DNA of 64,000 nt from Rhizophagus irregularis (taxonomy: Eukaryota > Glomeromycota > Glomeromycetes > Glomerales > Glomeraceae). The stretch spans positions 2,914,001-2,978,000 of the forward strand of contig NC_089448.1 in the NCBI RefSeq assembly GCF_026210795.1, read 5' to 3'. Below, in pieces: positions 1-10,779 of this stretch. A model generated the notes under the pieces. The model did no database searches. It was not told the DNA's origin and was given only the letters and a program-made list of their open reading frames with translations. The position numbers and the translations under genes were made by a program. Position 1 is the stretch's first letter. The number at the start of each line of letters is the position of its first letter.

Positions 1-87
1 ACTTTAAACAAAGACCCCAGATTTATATTACTGATAAAATAAATATAAAATGATTCGGAGAATGATTGAAAATCGTGTCATCACATC

Positions 88-297
88 AATCTCTCATCTC
101 AAGTTATTGAAATCACTTTTATTATATATTATATATAAAAAAATGTAATATAAAGAAATTTTTTTATTTGAGAATTTTTGTTTCGTGATTGTAGTGATTG
201 TATATAGTACTAAATGAGGGATAAAAAGAACAATAATATGAATTCAGATTTATTGTCCGTAATACCTTTTCGTTAGTTATAGTTATATTACGAAAAA
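88..297. repeat. Dispersed repeat, copy 1
   Basis: This AT-rich stretch matches 10590-10776 almost base for base in long runs, for example the run 'aacaataatatgaattcag' and the 'accttttcgttagttat' end. At the second site it lies just downstream of an intact MSQN-family gene, so it is probably part of the 3' flank of that gene family. An MSQN copy may lie just left of this window. Confidence 0.75.
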
Positions 298-425
298 ACC
301 AAAAAAAATGATCACTTTTTTTTTATAAGTATGATTATTATATTCTATTTATTACGTAAGGCGAAATGACGATGATTCCGTCAATATATATATCAGGGGC
401 CCTCTTTAGATTTTCCTGAGTACCG

Positions 426-542
426 TCAATTGTAACGTTGCATACTGATAAACTCATAAACCCATCAATTGTAACGTTGCATATTGATAAACTCATAAAC
501 CCATCAATTGTAACGTTGCATATTGATAAACCGTAAATGTTC
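426..542. repeat. 39-bp tandem repeat, three units
   Basis: Three units start at 426, 465 and 504, each carrying 'tcaattgtaacgttgcat'. The period of 39 is a multiple of three, so a minus-strand frame (338-577) reads through it as a 13-residue repeat (NVTIDGFMSLSIC). That frame has an ATG at 577 but no recognisable domain, so coding is possible but unproven. The units abut directly with no spacers, so this is not a CRISPR array. Confidence 0.85.
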
Positions 543-1021
543 ATTGGAGTGTGAAGAATTCTTTCAAGAATTTCCATTTTTATTTTCCATTTTTTTTATT
601 TTATTTTATTTATTTATTTTTAAAAACAAAAGTTATAATGAGTTTAACAATAAGTAATAATAGAATTGAATAAATAACATTGACTTACCAGCTAAATTAA
701 ATTACGAAATAATTTTTTAAATAAAGAAATTAGTTAATTTAAATTATATGTTAATATTATAACAATAAGTAAAAGTTCTTTTTTGAAACCACATTTAATT
801 TTCAATCATGACAAATAGTGGCGCACAAATAAATTTTCACACACTGACAGTATAAATAGTAAAAATGGAAAATTACAGGTTTTTTTGCCAAATAACTTTT
901 TTATCCATTATAAAAATGGCTCAAAATTTCTTCCTTCAAAAAAAAAAAAAAAAAAAAAAAAAAATTGCTTCAATTTATTTAAAACTTTCCAATAATAAAA
1001 TAAATTCATAAATATTCGATT

Positions 1022-1433
1022 ATGAGTCAAAATAATTTAAAATGATCCCACATTTAATTTACAATCTACTGCGGAACGACATTCTTCAAATATTAATAAT
1101 TATAATGTGATTGACGACTCTTCCGATAATATTTCCTCAACATTTTATACAAACCATTACTCGGATCAGCAACCCATTTATAATGAAAATATCACTTCAA
1201 CCTTGCCTCCAGTCAGCTCACTATGTGTTCCTGGTCCACAACAGACTATTGAAAATACTATTTTTCCACTTAACATGAATAGTATTAATCCTTCTCAATC
1301 TGAAATTCTTAGTTTTGATATCCCAGGGTATAAAATTATCATTATACCTACATTTTCTCAACAAAATAATACTTGTTTGAATTATTCTTCTTCAGATAAC
1401 ACGAATACCCAATTTACCCAATTTCAACAATAA
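1022..1433 (+). pseudogene. MSQN-family gene copy A, disabled by a small deletion
   Basis: The start ATG at 1022 begins MSQNNL as in the intact copies, but about 11 bases are missing after codon 6 and the frame hits TGA at codon 8. From 1107 a frame resumes and runs to the family's usual end (SQSEILSFDIPGYKIIII then FTQFQQ), stopping at 1431-1433. A TATA box lies at 909-915, in the family's usual place, followed by a poly-A run of about 26 bases (939-964). The middle block carries the 'LCVPGPQQTIENT' variant shared with copy D, so A and D form one subtype. No function is known. It could still make a truncated product from an internal ATG, but the main reading frame is broken. Confidence 0.85.
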
Positions 1434-1599
1434 AATATTTTGTTACACTTTAGTTACGCGTAATTTTTACTCTTTTTATTTCTTTTATTTTTTATATTTT
1501 TAATTTTGATTTTTATTTATTATATTGTATTTCTTTATATTATATTTCTTTATATTGTATAACTGTTATTTTTATTTATATAAATAAAATATTCTTTAT

Positions 1600-1990
1600 C
1601 CTTAAACGAAATAAATTCACTTTAATTAAATTATATGAATAATAATTTATAAACAAGCATTCTTTTTAATCATATCGTATACATCCGTAAGCACTCTGGC
1701 CAGAATTATTAAAATTTTGCCCTACGTTATGCTGTTCCCGGCCAGCATTACGGTCAAAAAAGGGTGCTTAATTTCGGATGTATGCGGTATTTCGATTTGT
1801 GCAGATCTTTTTTTATATTTATAGTTGCTTATTATAAATAATTTTAGGAGTCGTAATTTCATGAATTTCAATTTACATGCAAAAGTCGAAGACGATAGTC
1901 CAAAATGTTGTGGTCACAATACTCATGCAAGACGCTTGATAAAACATTTCTTCCAGTCAAATAAAGTGAGCAGAGTATTTAAGCGTTAAT
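1600..1990 (+). repeat. Foldback-arm homology in the 3' flank of MSQN copy A
   Basis: From about 1605 ('aaacgaaataaattcac') and again from 1890 ('tagtccaaaatgttgtggtc' to 'cttccagtcaaataaag') the sequence follows the arm of the foldback element at 4735-5180, in the same order. A separate small palindromic element (1679-1784) splits the homology. The arm begins right after the gene's 3' region, as at the other family copies. Confidence 0.7.
1679..1784. mobile_element. Small palindromic MITE-like element
   Basis: Imperfect inverted ends pair 'atacatccgtaagcac' on the left with 'gtgcttaatttcggatgtat' on the right, about 105 bp in total. An inner 'ggccagcattacgg' resembles the inner part of the element at 13195-13325. 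It interrupts foldback-arm homology, which supports a true insertion. The target duplication is not clear. Confidence 0.6.
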
Positions 1991-2289
1991 TAACATGCAT
2001 TCTTATTTGATTATTATTTGACCCCTTCCGTCACTCTCATATTCTTTGTTACACAAAAATTATTATGATTGTTTTTCACATTTAGTTAGAAGTGTATATA
2101 TATATATATCAAAGAACATAAAATTTCGGCTGGTACGGTACTTATTTGCATTCTCACTTTCAATGCATGAATGCACATGACATGAAGTTTTGTGCATAAA
2201 TTAATAACATCATAAATAGCTACTCCCCATCTAAATAATATGTATTTGGCCGTCCAATTTACTCATAAAATTTTTTAAATTTTTATTTA

Positions 2290-2580
2290 TTTCTTTTATT
2301 TCTTTTATATTTTTTATTGTTCATTTGTATTGTTTATATTGTATTTCACTATATTGTATCGTTGTTATTTTCGCCGTAATTTTTATTTTATTTTTATTAT
2401 ATAGACAGTTGACCCGGCGGGACTACAAACAACTGCTAGCAGGTCGATTTACAAAGAAAAAGAACAAAGCTAAGCTAATGCGAGTAGGTCCAATCCCCTG
2501 GGGGAACAAAAAGTGACCGCCACGCCTCTTATTCAAAAAGAATCCTAGGCAAAGCCAGATCTACTAACCCAGAACACTAG
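2290..2580 (+). other. MSQN-like 3' UTR scrap followed by a GC-richer fragment
   Basis: Bases 2285-2365 resemble the 3' UTR of the MSQN family (runs of 'ttcttttat' and 'ttgtatttc'), which suggests a lost gene copy. From about 2405 the composition changes to roughly half GC ('gacccggcgggactac') for about 170 bases with no long frame. The fragment is not recognised; a decayed retroelement piece is one possibility. Flanking bases from 1990 to 2290 show nothing else. Confidence 0.4.
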
Positions 2581-2883
2581 CGAACAAATAAAAAGAAACT
2601 TAAATGCACCGTATTTTTCTTTTAACCTGAAGGTTATCACCCGTAAATACTGTCAGGGGTGAAATGGTTCAACACTATTCAAAATTGTTTAGATTTTAAT
2701 AAAATGTGTGTTACAAAAACACGTGTAATGATGTAGAAATTATCTTTTTAAACTAAAAAAAGAAATACTACTAATAAAAGTAAAAGGAGTAATAAAAAAA
2801 GAAAAAGAATAGTAATTAAATGTCCATATTGGACTTATACTCCATATCCGGAGTTATACACCGTAACGTAGGGTGGTCTATTA

Positions 2884-4124
2884 TCATGTGAGCACTTTGG
2901 ATTTTTTGCGTTTTAACGAAGGATTAACCATTCGCATGTATTGATTTCGAGTATCAGCGTAGTGTGGTTGATTAACGTTGATGACTGTAGTGAAAGGTAC
3001 TTCAAATTTATAATACCTTTTCAATAAACGTGCCTGTTTAATAGATTGCCAAGATTGACTCGCCGAACTGGAGTCAGTGTCGGAAGATAATTCATCAAGC
3101 TCCCTGATAGATGTTAGTAAACTTGATATTCTTTGGTGATAAGTGTTTTGAAAGCGCGTAAGATCGCGCACTAAATCGAATTCCATGTCTTCGTCTTTGG
3201 AGGTGATTTTAGTGATTAATGACGAAGCCAGGGGGTGATCTCATCCTTAGAAAGAGATATAGGGTTAATTGCAGATGTTGATGAAGAGGCCTTAGCGCGT
3301 CTTCTGGATTCTCTATTTCTTTCAATCTCCGCTTTAACGTGAGCATTTTTAAGCTGTCGTAGCTTAACTACATATTCAGTAGTGCCAGGTACGAGAATTT
3401 TTTTAGATTTTTTAGCAATTAACGAGCCATCAGGAATAAAAGGTAATAAGTCATCAGGAACGCCCAAAGTTCTTTCCCTGATGATGGAGGAATATATAAT
3501 TGAACCCATATAAGGTGGGATAGATGGTGTAAGTGAATAAATTAACGTATCGAATCGATAATGATGTACCAAAGGAAGAGAAGGTGATTTTCTATAGTGC
3601 AAATGTTGCACGGGTTTGTTAATTCGTTGTTGCTTCCAAAAGAGAAAGTGATGTTTTTTTGATTGTACTAATCGTTCTTCGAAGGACGAAGCCTTAAAGA
3701 CTTTTATAAAACTAGAAGATTCTGTTTAAATGATTTTCTTTCGTGTAAAAACGCGTCTGCAGGCACGTTGAAATCTGGCCTGTTGTTTTCGTGCAATGTT
3801 AGGGTTGTGTGAAGGATGAGGCCGTAAATTTTCTAAACATTTGTAGTACATGTTACGACGCCCATGGAAGAGGATGATATCTTCGCGTCCATTTGCCTGG
3901 TATCGGCTAGTGTAAGAAATTCCAAGGCGTTGGGAAGAGATTGTTTTACGCCCTTTAACACGCCAGTCATTATAGAGCTTCCATGCGTGATCAGCCTTTG
4001 AATGATTGAAATGAGAGTTGAATAATGATTTCTCCAATTCTTTTTGCTGCGTCTTTGCAGGGGAACCGTAAATTTCTAAGTGTTTTTGGTGCAAAACATA
4101 ATGAAGGGGCTAGGAATATTGCAT
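2884..4124 (-). pseudogene. Unrecognised broken protein-coding region
   Basis: This block is clearly richer in GC than its surroundings and carries long minus-strand frames. One frame runs from about 4109 to 3216 with a single in-frame TAA at 3726-3728. A further frame (3186-2884, starting MEFDLVRDLTRF) continues after a shift near 3190-3216. A possible start ATG at 4122-4124, preceded by a splice-acceptor-like 'ttacag', meets TAG at 4110-4112. Joined, the region would encode about 400 residues, rich in basic and polar residues, with a Ser-rich stretch (SSDTDSSSASQS). I do not recognise a family. An alternative is a multi-exon gene whose introns I have not resolved, but two in-frame stops and a frameshift favour decay. 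Confidence 0.55.
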
Positions 4125-4734
4125 CTGTAAGAGATGTTAGGATCATAGTCGTGTGACCCAAAATGTTGGCATGGTATGAATATGCCAAAATGAAACCGAT
4201 ATCGTTTGTAAGAAATTTAAAATAAGTTTTTGTAGAAGTATTGCGGCGGTGTTATTGCTCGCCACGTGACCTAGTAATTTTAATTCTATCCAATAATTTT
4301 ATCCGGATAAGGTTAAAAAATTTTGTTTGAATGCGTCGAGGGAGAACCCGTTGGTGACGAAAAAAATGCGTAAGCATAGTGCTGATTTATAGGTGAAAAA
4401 AGGGAAGCTGGACCAGCAGGTATAAACTTCCGTGGAGAGGCCATAAGGTCCGTCCACTTCTCTCTCGAAGGGCAAAGTAATAAAGTAATAAATGAGGAGG
4501 CCTTTCCGTTGAGGCCACCCCGTGGTCCTCACTCCTCGAGAAAAAAAATTTTTGTGGGAAATTTGACGCTTACTGCGGATCTTTAATAAAAAAAACGGAA
4601 AGGGGGAGAGTTTTTTTTCATCTTTTCGCCGTAATACAGATCACATGATATTAGACACAGCATTTCAAAATTTATCACGTGATTTAAGTGATAATTTTGG
4701 CGGGTAAAATAATTTATCCATCCAAACGAAATAA
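4125..4734. other. No gene recognised; upstream flank of the broken region
   Basis: Bases 4370-4530 keep a mixed composition ('aggaggcctttccgttgagg') like the neighbouring broken gene and could be its 5' part or promoter. No conserved domain or RNA gene is seen. Confidence 0.4.
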
Positions 4735-6662
4735 ATCCACCTTTAGTAGAATTATACGATAAACGAAATAATTTCAATTTTGGGACGAACCATCTATTGA
4801 AATTATACACATGGTATAAAGGGATTGTTTTTATTTTTTTATTTTCCTGGTTATCCTAATGAATTTCTTTTTCAAAATTGAGGGGGATATGAGTCCAAAA
4901 TGTTTATGGTCGTAATACTCATGTAAAACGCTTGGAAAACATTTCACTTTGTCGATATCTTGGGTTAAATCTTCCAGTCAAGTAAAATTAGCGGAGTAGA
5001 TCATAAATAATATTCTAAATGTAAATATGCACGTATTAATGAAATCCGCGTAAATTCTTCAAATTTTAACGATATGTTTAGGCCAGCAATTGTAAACCTT
5101 ATATAAATTAATTCTGAAAATTCTATTAACTTTAAAAGAAAACTTGCTTTTAACAATCTATAAAAGATCTATAAACAGGTTAGTATTAAATATTAATGTA
5201 AATACAATCATAAAGATTATAATTCTATTTTTTCGTATATTCGTATATTTAGCTAATGAATAACCAGATTGATGATATTATAGCTAAAGTATAACTGTAC
5301 AAAAGCATTGGGTCTTTCAAAAAGAATATAACCAAAGAAATTTACGGATTCGTCATGCCATATCAGCTTAGCACACGTCACAAAATCCTTAGAGATAAGT
5401 GGACTAAGTATAAAGTTTATTTGATTTTTAATTGTATTAGATATCATATTCACTAATTTTGATTCAGTTACTATAATTTTTTTTTTTGAATAATTGAATT
5501 CACAATGAAAAGCTAACAAAATTTTTTGAGTATATAGTTATAGTGAAAATATATACTATATATATCAGATATATATAATAATGAGTTAATTAAATATATG
5601 GAATTCCAAAATTATTTTTTTTTATGTTGTTAATTTATTATTCTGTACTACATTTAATGCTGTGGCATATACTTCTTATATATATGTTTCAATTTTGTTT
5701 TTTATATTGCGATATTTTGAGTATATATCTTTTTCTGACCATTTTCAAGGGTGCTGAACAATTTTATATTTTGTGAAAACGTGTTGAGCACCAGTGGTGG
5801 AATAGTTAAGTCGGTAATTCATGCAATAATTTACAGTATAACTAATCCGGTGAACTTCTCTTTCATAAGCTACCTGTTCAACATATATCTTAATATCCTC
5901 TTATGAAGTTCAAAAAAAAATTATCATTTTAAAGATAATACTAACCTCTTTATAGATTGTTAAAAGCAAGTTTTATTTTAAAAGTGAATAGAATCTTTAA
6001 AATTAATTTATATAAAGGGGCGTCCTTAACGTACAGTGGGGTACGATATTAACGAACTGGCCCCTGCACTTGCACATAAAGTTGCTTGTCGAAATTGTCG
6101 AAATTATTTTTCTATTTCGTCATTTGCAATTTGGTCAATTTTAAGAATAAAATAATTTCATTTCGTCATGTCGAATTGCCGAAATTATTTTTACTATTTC
6201 GGCAATGACCTTTTTATTTTCGGCAAGCAACTTTACTTGCACGTGATAACGTTGACGTTAATTTCGGCCATTCGTACGTTAATATCGTACACCCTCACTG
6301 TACATTCAATTGTTGGCCTAAACATATCATTAAATTTGGAAGAATTTACGCGGATTTCATTAATACGTGCATATTTACATTTAGGATATTTATTTATCAC
6401 ACACTGCTAATTTTACTTGACAGGAAATTTAAACCAAAATATCGACAAGAGAAATGTTTTCCAAGTGTCTTACATGAGTATTACGACTACAAACATTTTA
6501 GACTCATCACTCTTAATTTTGAAAAAGAAGTTCATTAGAATAACCAGAAAAATAAAAAAAATAAAATAAACCCTTTTATATAATGTATATATAATTTCAA
6601 TAGATGATTCGTAATTATTCGTTTATAAATTATTATTCGTATAATTTTACTAAAGGTGGATA
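4735..6662. mobile_element. Foldback element FB1 with long inverted arms
   Basis: The left arm (4735-5180) is an inverted copy of the right arm (about 5950-6662). Matching pairs include 'aaacttgcttttaacaatct' at the inner edge, 'gatatgtttaggcca' in the middle, and 'acgaaataaatccaccttt' against 'aaaggtggat' at the outer edge. The right arm is lengthened by a nested 267-bp element at 6034-6300. The loop (5181-5949) has no convincing gene. A second copy with nearly the same loop lies at 15560-16792. Single arms occur next to MSQN genes elsewhere in the window. The size and hairpin form suit a foldback or large MITE; no transposase is present and no target duplication could be set. Confidence 0.8.
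6034..6300. mobile_element. Tc1/mariner-type MITE nested in FB1
   Basis: The ends are inverted copies: CAGTGGGGTACGATATTAAC on the left, and on the right the complement of CAGTGAGGGTGTACGATATT. They are flanked on both sides by TA (6032-6033 and 6301-6302), the target preference of Tc1/mariner elements. The length is 267 bp with no coding capacity. It interrupts the right arm of the foldback element, so it arrived later. A left-truncated relative sits at the same relative site in the second foldback copy (about 16681-16792). Confidence 0.85.
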
Positions 6663-6794
6663 AAAATACAAATGGACAATAAAAAATATAAAGAAACCTT
6701 TGCTTAATGTTTATCATATACTAATAACTGGAACAATAATCAGAGAAACTTTATGAATAAAATAATATTTTTTTGGATTTACGTAGGATTGTTT

Positions 6795-7128
6795 ATGAGA
6801 AAAGTAGGAATGACGATAATTTTAAAGCCAGGAATATCAAAACTAAGGATTTCAGATTGAGAAGGATTAATACTAGTCATGTTAAATGAACCAAGTGGAG
6901 GAATATTTTCAACAGTCTGCTGGGGACCAAAAGGATGCTGGGGACTAACATATTGCGGATCATACGATAGAGGTGAAGTTAAAGTTGAAACAATACATTC
7001 ATTAGAAATGGGTTGTTATTGATATTTGTATAAAACGATGGCAAAATATTGTCAGAAGGGTTGACATTCACATCATTATAATTAATATTTGGAGAAGAAT
7101 GTTCCGGTTGAACAGTAGATTGTATATT
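6795..7128 (-). pseudogene. MSQN-family gene copy B, truncated at both ends
   Basis: Read on the minus strand, this matches the family from about LQSTV (near 7128) to the FDIPGFKIIVIPT-like block (near 6800). The first 20 or so codons are missing, replaced by T-rich sequence at 7130. A frameshift lies near 7015-7030, and the C-terminal SQQ..NTYLNYSS tail is lost. Its 3' side faces the right arm of FB1, the same gene-to-arm layout as at other copies. It cannot make the family protein. Confidence 0.85.
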
Positions 7129-7129
7129 C

Positions 7130-9690
7130 TTTTTTTTTATTGTTCTCTTTATCTTTCTTTTTATGAGTGTATAAGATATTTATTTTCACATATTGACAGG
7201 TAGCATATAATTTATAATTTATAAGGGTAAAGACTGAATACTTAATATTCCTTAATTTCTTGTTATTTATTTAATAATATTTGTATCTTTGTGATAAAAT
7301 GTATAATCTCTGAATAGTACTACATCTTACACAATTATTATGAATTTTTTACTCTAATACTCTATCATAACATTAAATATATTTCCACGAAAATTTTTTT
7401 TATAAAGAGCGTGTCTTATAGTTAGACTATTTTTATAATTACTTCTTTGTTCATTATGTTATGCGGAAAGATTATCTATATTTATCCCACGGTTCCTAAC
7501 AATAATTCATGATTTTTTTTCACGGATCAATATTAGATAAAAAAATCTATCAATATTAGAATAATAAATCTTTCATGATTTTCACTTTTTTTTTTAAGTT
7601 CACCATTTAATTAATTAAATCCATTGATCATCCGCTTTTTCGGAAAATAAGCAGGCGAAGCGAGGATTATTATTTAATATATTAATTTCCGACAATTTCC
7701 TACTTTGTTATTTCATATTCATCAATGAGTGTTTACGCATATTTGTTTATTCTTGAGCGTTCTATAGTTAGGTTTATCGTTACATATAGAATTTAGGTTA
7801 TAAATAATTTAGGTATAACAATGGATTTTCTTCAATATTGAATATGTTGGTTAATTTGACAGTCCAAAGGATTTCCCCTTCTAATTAGAGTAATACCTGG
7901 CTGATTACTTTTTTTTTACTAGGCATGGCTAATGTCATCTGTTAACTATTATTTTGAAATAATAATTTTTAAAAGAAATCATAAAATAAAAAAAAAATCT
8001 TGAGAAAAAAGAGGAAAAGTTTTACTTTTATTGAAAAAGTCACTAGTTCGTTTGTTAAAAATTGATTTGAAGATAATTCCTCTTAAAATAAAAAAAAAAA
8101 CGAAAAAAAAGTGTGAAACAAAAACAAACGATCGATGATTTTTGTGAATTTTTGATAATTTTGAGGGCAAACCAAATATACTAATTAATTAAAATGCGAA
8201 TTTATTATTATTATTATAATTATACTACACATGAAATTAATTATTCATACTATTTTTAATTATGGAAATATCTGTTATCTGTTATGGTTTTTTTATGCTT
8301 TCTAATTTCTATGTTACAGATGATCATAAAAGTGTCGGCATCTTTAATAATTATAAATCTTATACGTACTAGTTTTTCACTAAAAAATCGATGAGTTGAA
8401 AGAAAAGTCAGTTCTGAAGAAGAAGCTTGTTCCTGAGAAAAAGCCCACACTACAAGTCGATTCAGATCCCAATTCAAAAGAAGACACACAGGCATGTTGG
8501 GGAATGGTTGAATGACACCGATGGGATGGCAAGCCTTGGGTAGAAAAGCCCCAAAAATACTGAAGAAATAGAAAATGGCATTAAATTATGCATATTTATA
8601 AAACTTACTATACTTTATTAACAGCAACCAATTTATGCTAAAATTTTGTGAAATGTAATGTATAAAATAAGAAAAAAAAAAATTGAAGAAAGAAAGAAGA
8701 AAAAATTTTTAAAAATAAAAAAAAAAATTTTTAAATTATAATAAGTTTTTTTTTTATTTTTCTTCTTTATTTTTTTATATAATTTTTAATTTTTTTTTAT
8801 ATTTTAAATTATTTTTTTTTTAACGACGAAAATTATTTACTCCGTATTTAAAGGAATTTTTTTTGCGTGATAAATATATATAATAATAAAATAGAATAAA
8901 GTATATAAAAAAAAGTACTATAAATAAAAAAATTTTTTTAAATAAATATTTCCTATATTTCTTGCTAAAAATGTACGATTTTCATGTATTGAAAGTTCGA
9001 ACATAATTAGGATTATATGGAATTTTACGGACACGGTATACTATAGTAAGTAAGTAATAATAAAGTTTGATAACATTGTAAAAGAATTCCCCACACTTCA
9101 ATATTTTCCTTTATATTGGTAATTTAATTTATTTATTTATTTTATTATAATAATATAATAATATACTATCATTTATGCGAGGGTAGTAAAAAAAATATTA
9201 ACGGAAATATTTTTTTTTTGAAAACAATCAACAAGAAAAAATTTTTTATTCATATGATTGTAAACAGCTTTTAATTTAATCTATATACGGTTAACGAGAA
9301 ACAAAAACCTGTATCTCTGATTACATAAATTACATAAAAAAAAAAGTAACAACCTTTTTTGTATAAAAAAGTGTGCGTATTTATAATTATAATATAATAG
9401 AAAAAAAAACAAATCAACGTAATCTTCATTATATATATTTTTTATATGTATAAATATAAATATATAATAGCGTATATAAATAAAAATTCGGATCCCGTCA
9501 CAAAAAAAAAACACGGATAATTCACAAAAAAAGTGCGTCCAGTAATCTGTATTTTGTCATTTCACAAAAAAATCAAAATAATCCCATTTGTCGTTTCACA
9601 AAGACGTATAAATAATCAAAGACGTATTGTTTCATTTGTTTCACGTTGTATAAATATTTTTTATCGTTTTACAAAAAATAATGGTAGTCA
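7130..9690. other. AT-rich non-coding stretch
   Basis: Long A and T runs and short random open frames only. No family motif, splice pattern or repeat boundary was seen apart from low-complexity tracts such as 8690-8830. Near 9530-9690 short 'tttcac' and 'tttcacaaa' motifs recur upstream of MSQN copy C and may belong to its promoter. Confidence 0.6.
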
Positions 9691-9700
9691 TAATTTTTAT

Positions 9701-9707
9701 TATAAAA
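9701..9707 (+). promoter_or_regulatory. TATA box of MSQN copy C
   Basis: TATAAAA lies 104 bases before the start codon and is followed by 'atggtccaaaattt'. Copies A, G, I and J share the same TATAAAA-ATG-CAAAATTT-like block, and copy E keeps the TATA box alone, 86-113 bases upstream. Because that ATG overlaps the TATA box, it is probably not transcribed and so not an upstream start. Confidence 0.7.
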
Positions 9708-9804
9708 ATGGTCCAAAATTTTTTCTTCGAAAGTAAAAAAATCATTTCAATTTAAAACTTTCCAATTATAATATAACTTCATAAACTTTTTTCAAAATTC
9801 AATT

Positions 9805-10275
9805 ATGAGTCAAAATACTTTACAAAATAATCAAAGTGATCCCACTTTTACTGAATTCAGTAATTTGCAATCTACTGTTATTCAACCAGAACATTCTTCT
9901 TCAAATACTAATTATAATGATATGAATTTCATCCCTTCTGATAATATTTCCCCATCATTTTATACAAACACCAATAACTCCGAACAACAACCTACTTCTA
10001 ATGAATATACTGCTTCAACTTTAACTTCACCTCTATCGTATGATCCGCAGTATGTTAGTCCAGCTGAGCATCCTATTAGTCCCCAGCAGTCTATTGAGAA
10101 TATTCCTCTATTTAACATGACTAGTATTAATCCTTCTCAATCTGAAATCCTTAGTTTTGTTATCCCTGGGTATACAGTTATCTTCATACCAACTCCTTCT
10201 CAACAGGAAAATACTTATTTAAATTATTCTTCTTCAAATACCACGAACACCCAATTTACTCAATTTCAACAATAA
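9805..10275 (+). CDS. MSQN-family protein copy C, intact
   Basis: An intact single-exon frame of 156 codons starting MSQNTLQNNQ. Composition is striking: rich in Asn, Gln, Ser, Thr and Pro, with no Lys, Arg, Cys or Trp visible. It has no signal peptide and no membrane segment. The only hydrophobic stretch is near residues 113-132 (SEILSFVIPGYTVIFIPTPS), the family's most conserved block, followed by an NTYLNYSSS and FTQFQQ tail. The start is set by conservation of MSQN with the other copies and by the TATA box 104 bases upstream. The 3' side has AATAAA near 10423. The function is unknown; a disordered, acidic, activation-domain-like or prion-like protein is only an inference from composition. 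Confidence 0.8.
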   Translation: MSQNTLQNNQSDPTFTEFSNLQSTVIQPEHSSSNTNYNDMNFIPSDNISPSFYTNTNNSEQQPTSNEYTASTLTSPLSYDPQYVSPAEHPISPQQSIENIPLFNMTSINPSQSEILSFVIPGYTVIFIPTPSQQENTYLNYSSSNTTNTQFTQFQQ

Positions 10276-10439
10276 AATTTTTCGAAATTATAATTACATA
10301 GCATATAACTTAGCTATTTCTTTTATGTATTTCTTTTATTTTATTAATTTTATTTGTATTTTTTTTTATTCTTTTATATTGTATTTCTTTATATCGTATC
10401 GTTTTTATGTCATATTATTATAAATAAAATATTATTTTT

Positions 10440-10776
10440 ATCCAACAAAATCTATCTTTTAAATGAATAATGACTTCGGTTCATATATAAACGAAATTTT
10501 AGAACGAACCATTTATTGGAATATTATACACGACAATACAGTAACTTTTGTAAATTTTTTTTTTTTATTCTAATTACGAATTAATAAATTATCTCAAGTT
10601 GTTAAAATCACTTTTATTATATATTTATACATAAAAAAATGCAATATAAAAAATTTTTTTATTTTAGAATTTTTATTTCGTGATCGTATTATACTAAAAA
10701 AGAACAATAATATGAATTCAGATTTATTGTTCATAATAATACCTTTTCGTTAGTTATCTGTTATTACGAAACAACA
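10440..10776. repeat. 3' flank of MSQN copy C: arm start plus dispersed repeat copy 2
   Basis: Bases 10440-10545 match the outer end of the foldback arm ('aacgaaattttagaacgaac'), as after copies D and E. Bases 10590-10776 match the repeat at 88-297. Together these suggest that gene, arm start and repeat were copied as a unit. Confidence 0.65.
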
Positions 10777-10779
10777 ACA

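Noticed and set aside
338-577. Tandem repeat as a CRISPR array
   Set aside because: Units are contiguous without spacers and the setting is eukaryotic.
8690-8940. Short AT-rich open frames in low-complexity tracts
   Set aside because: Lys, Asn, Phe and Ile-only peptides from homopolymer runs, with no conservation or promoter.
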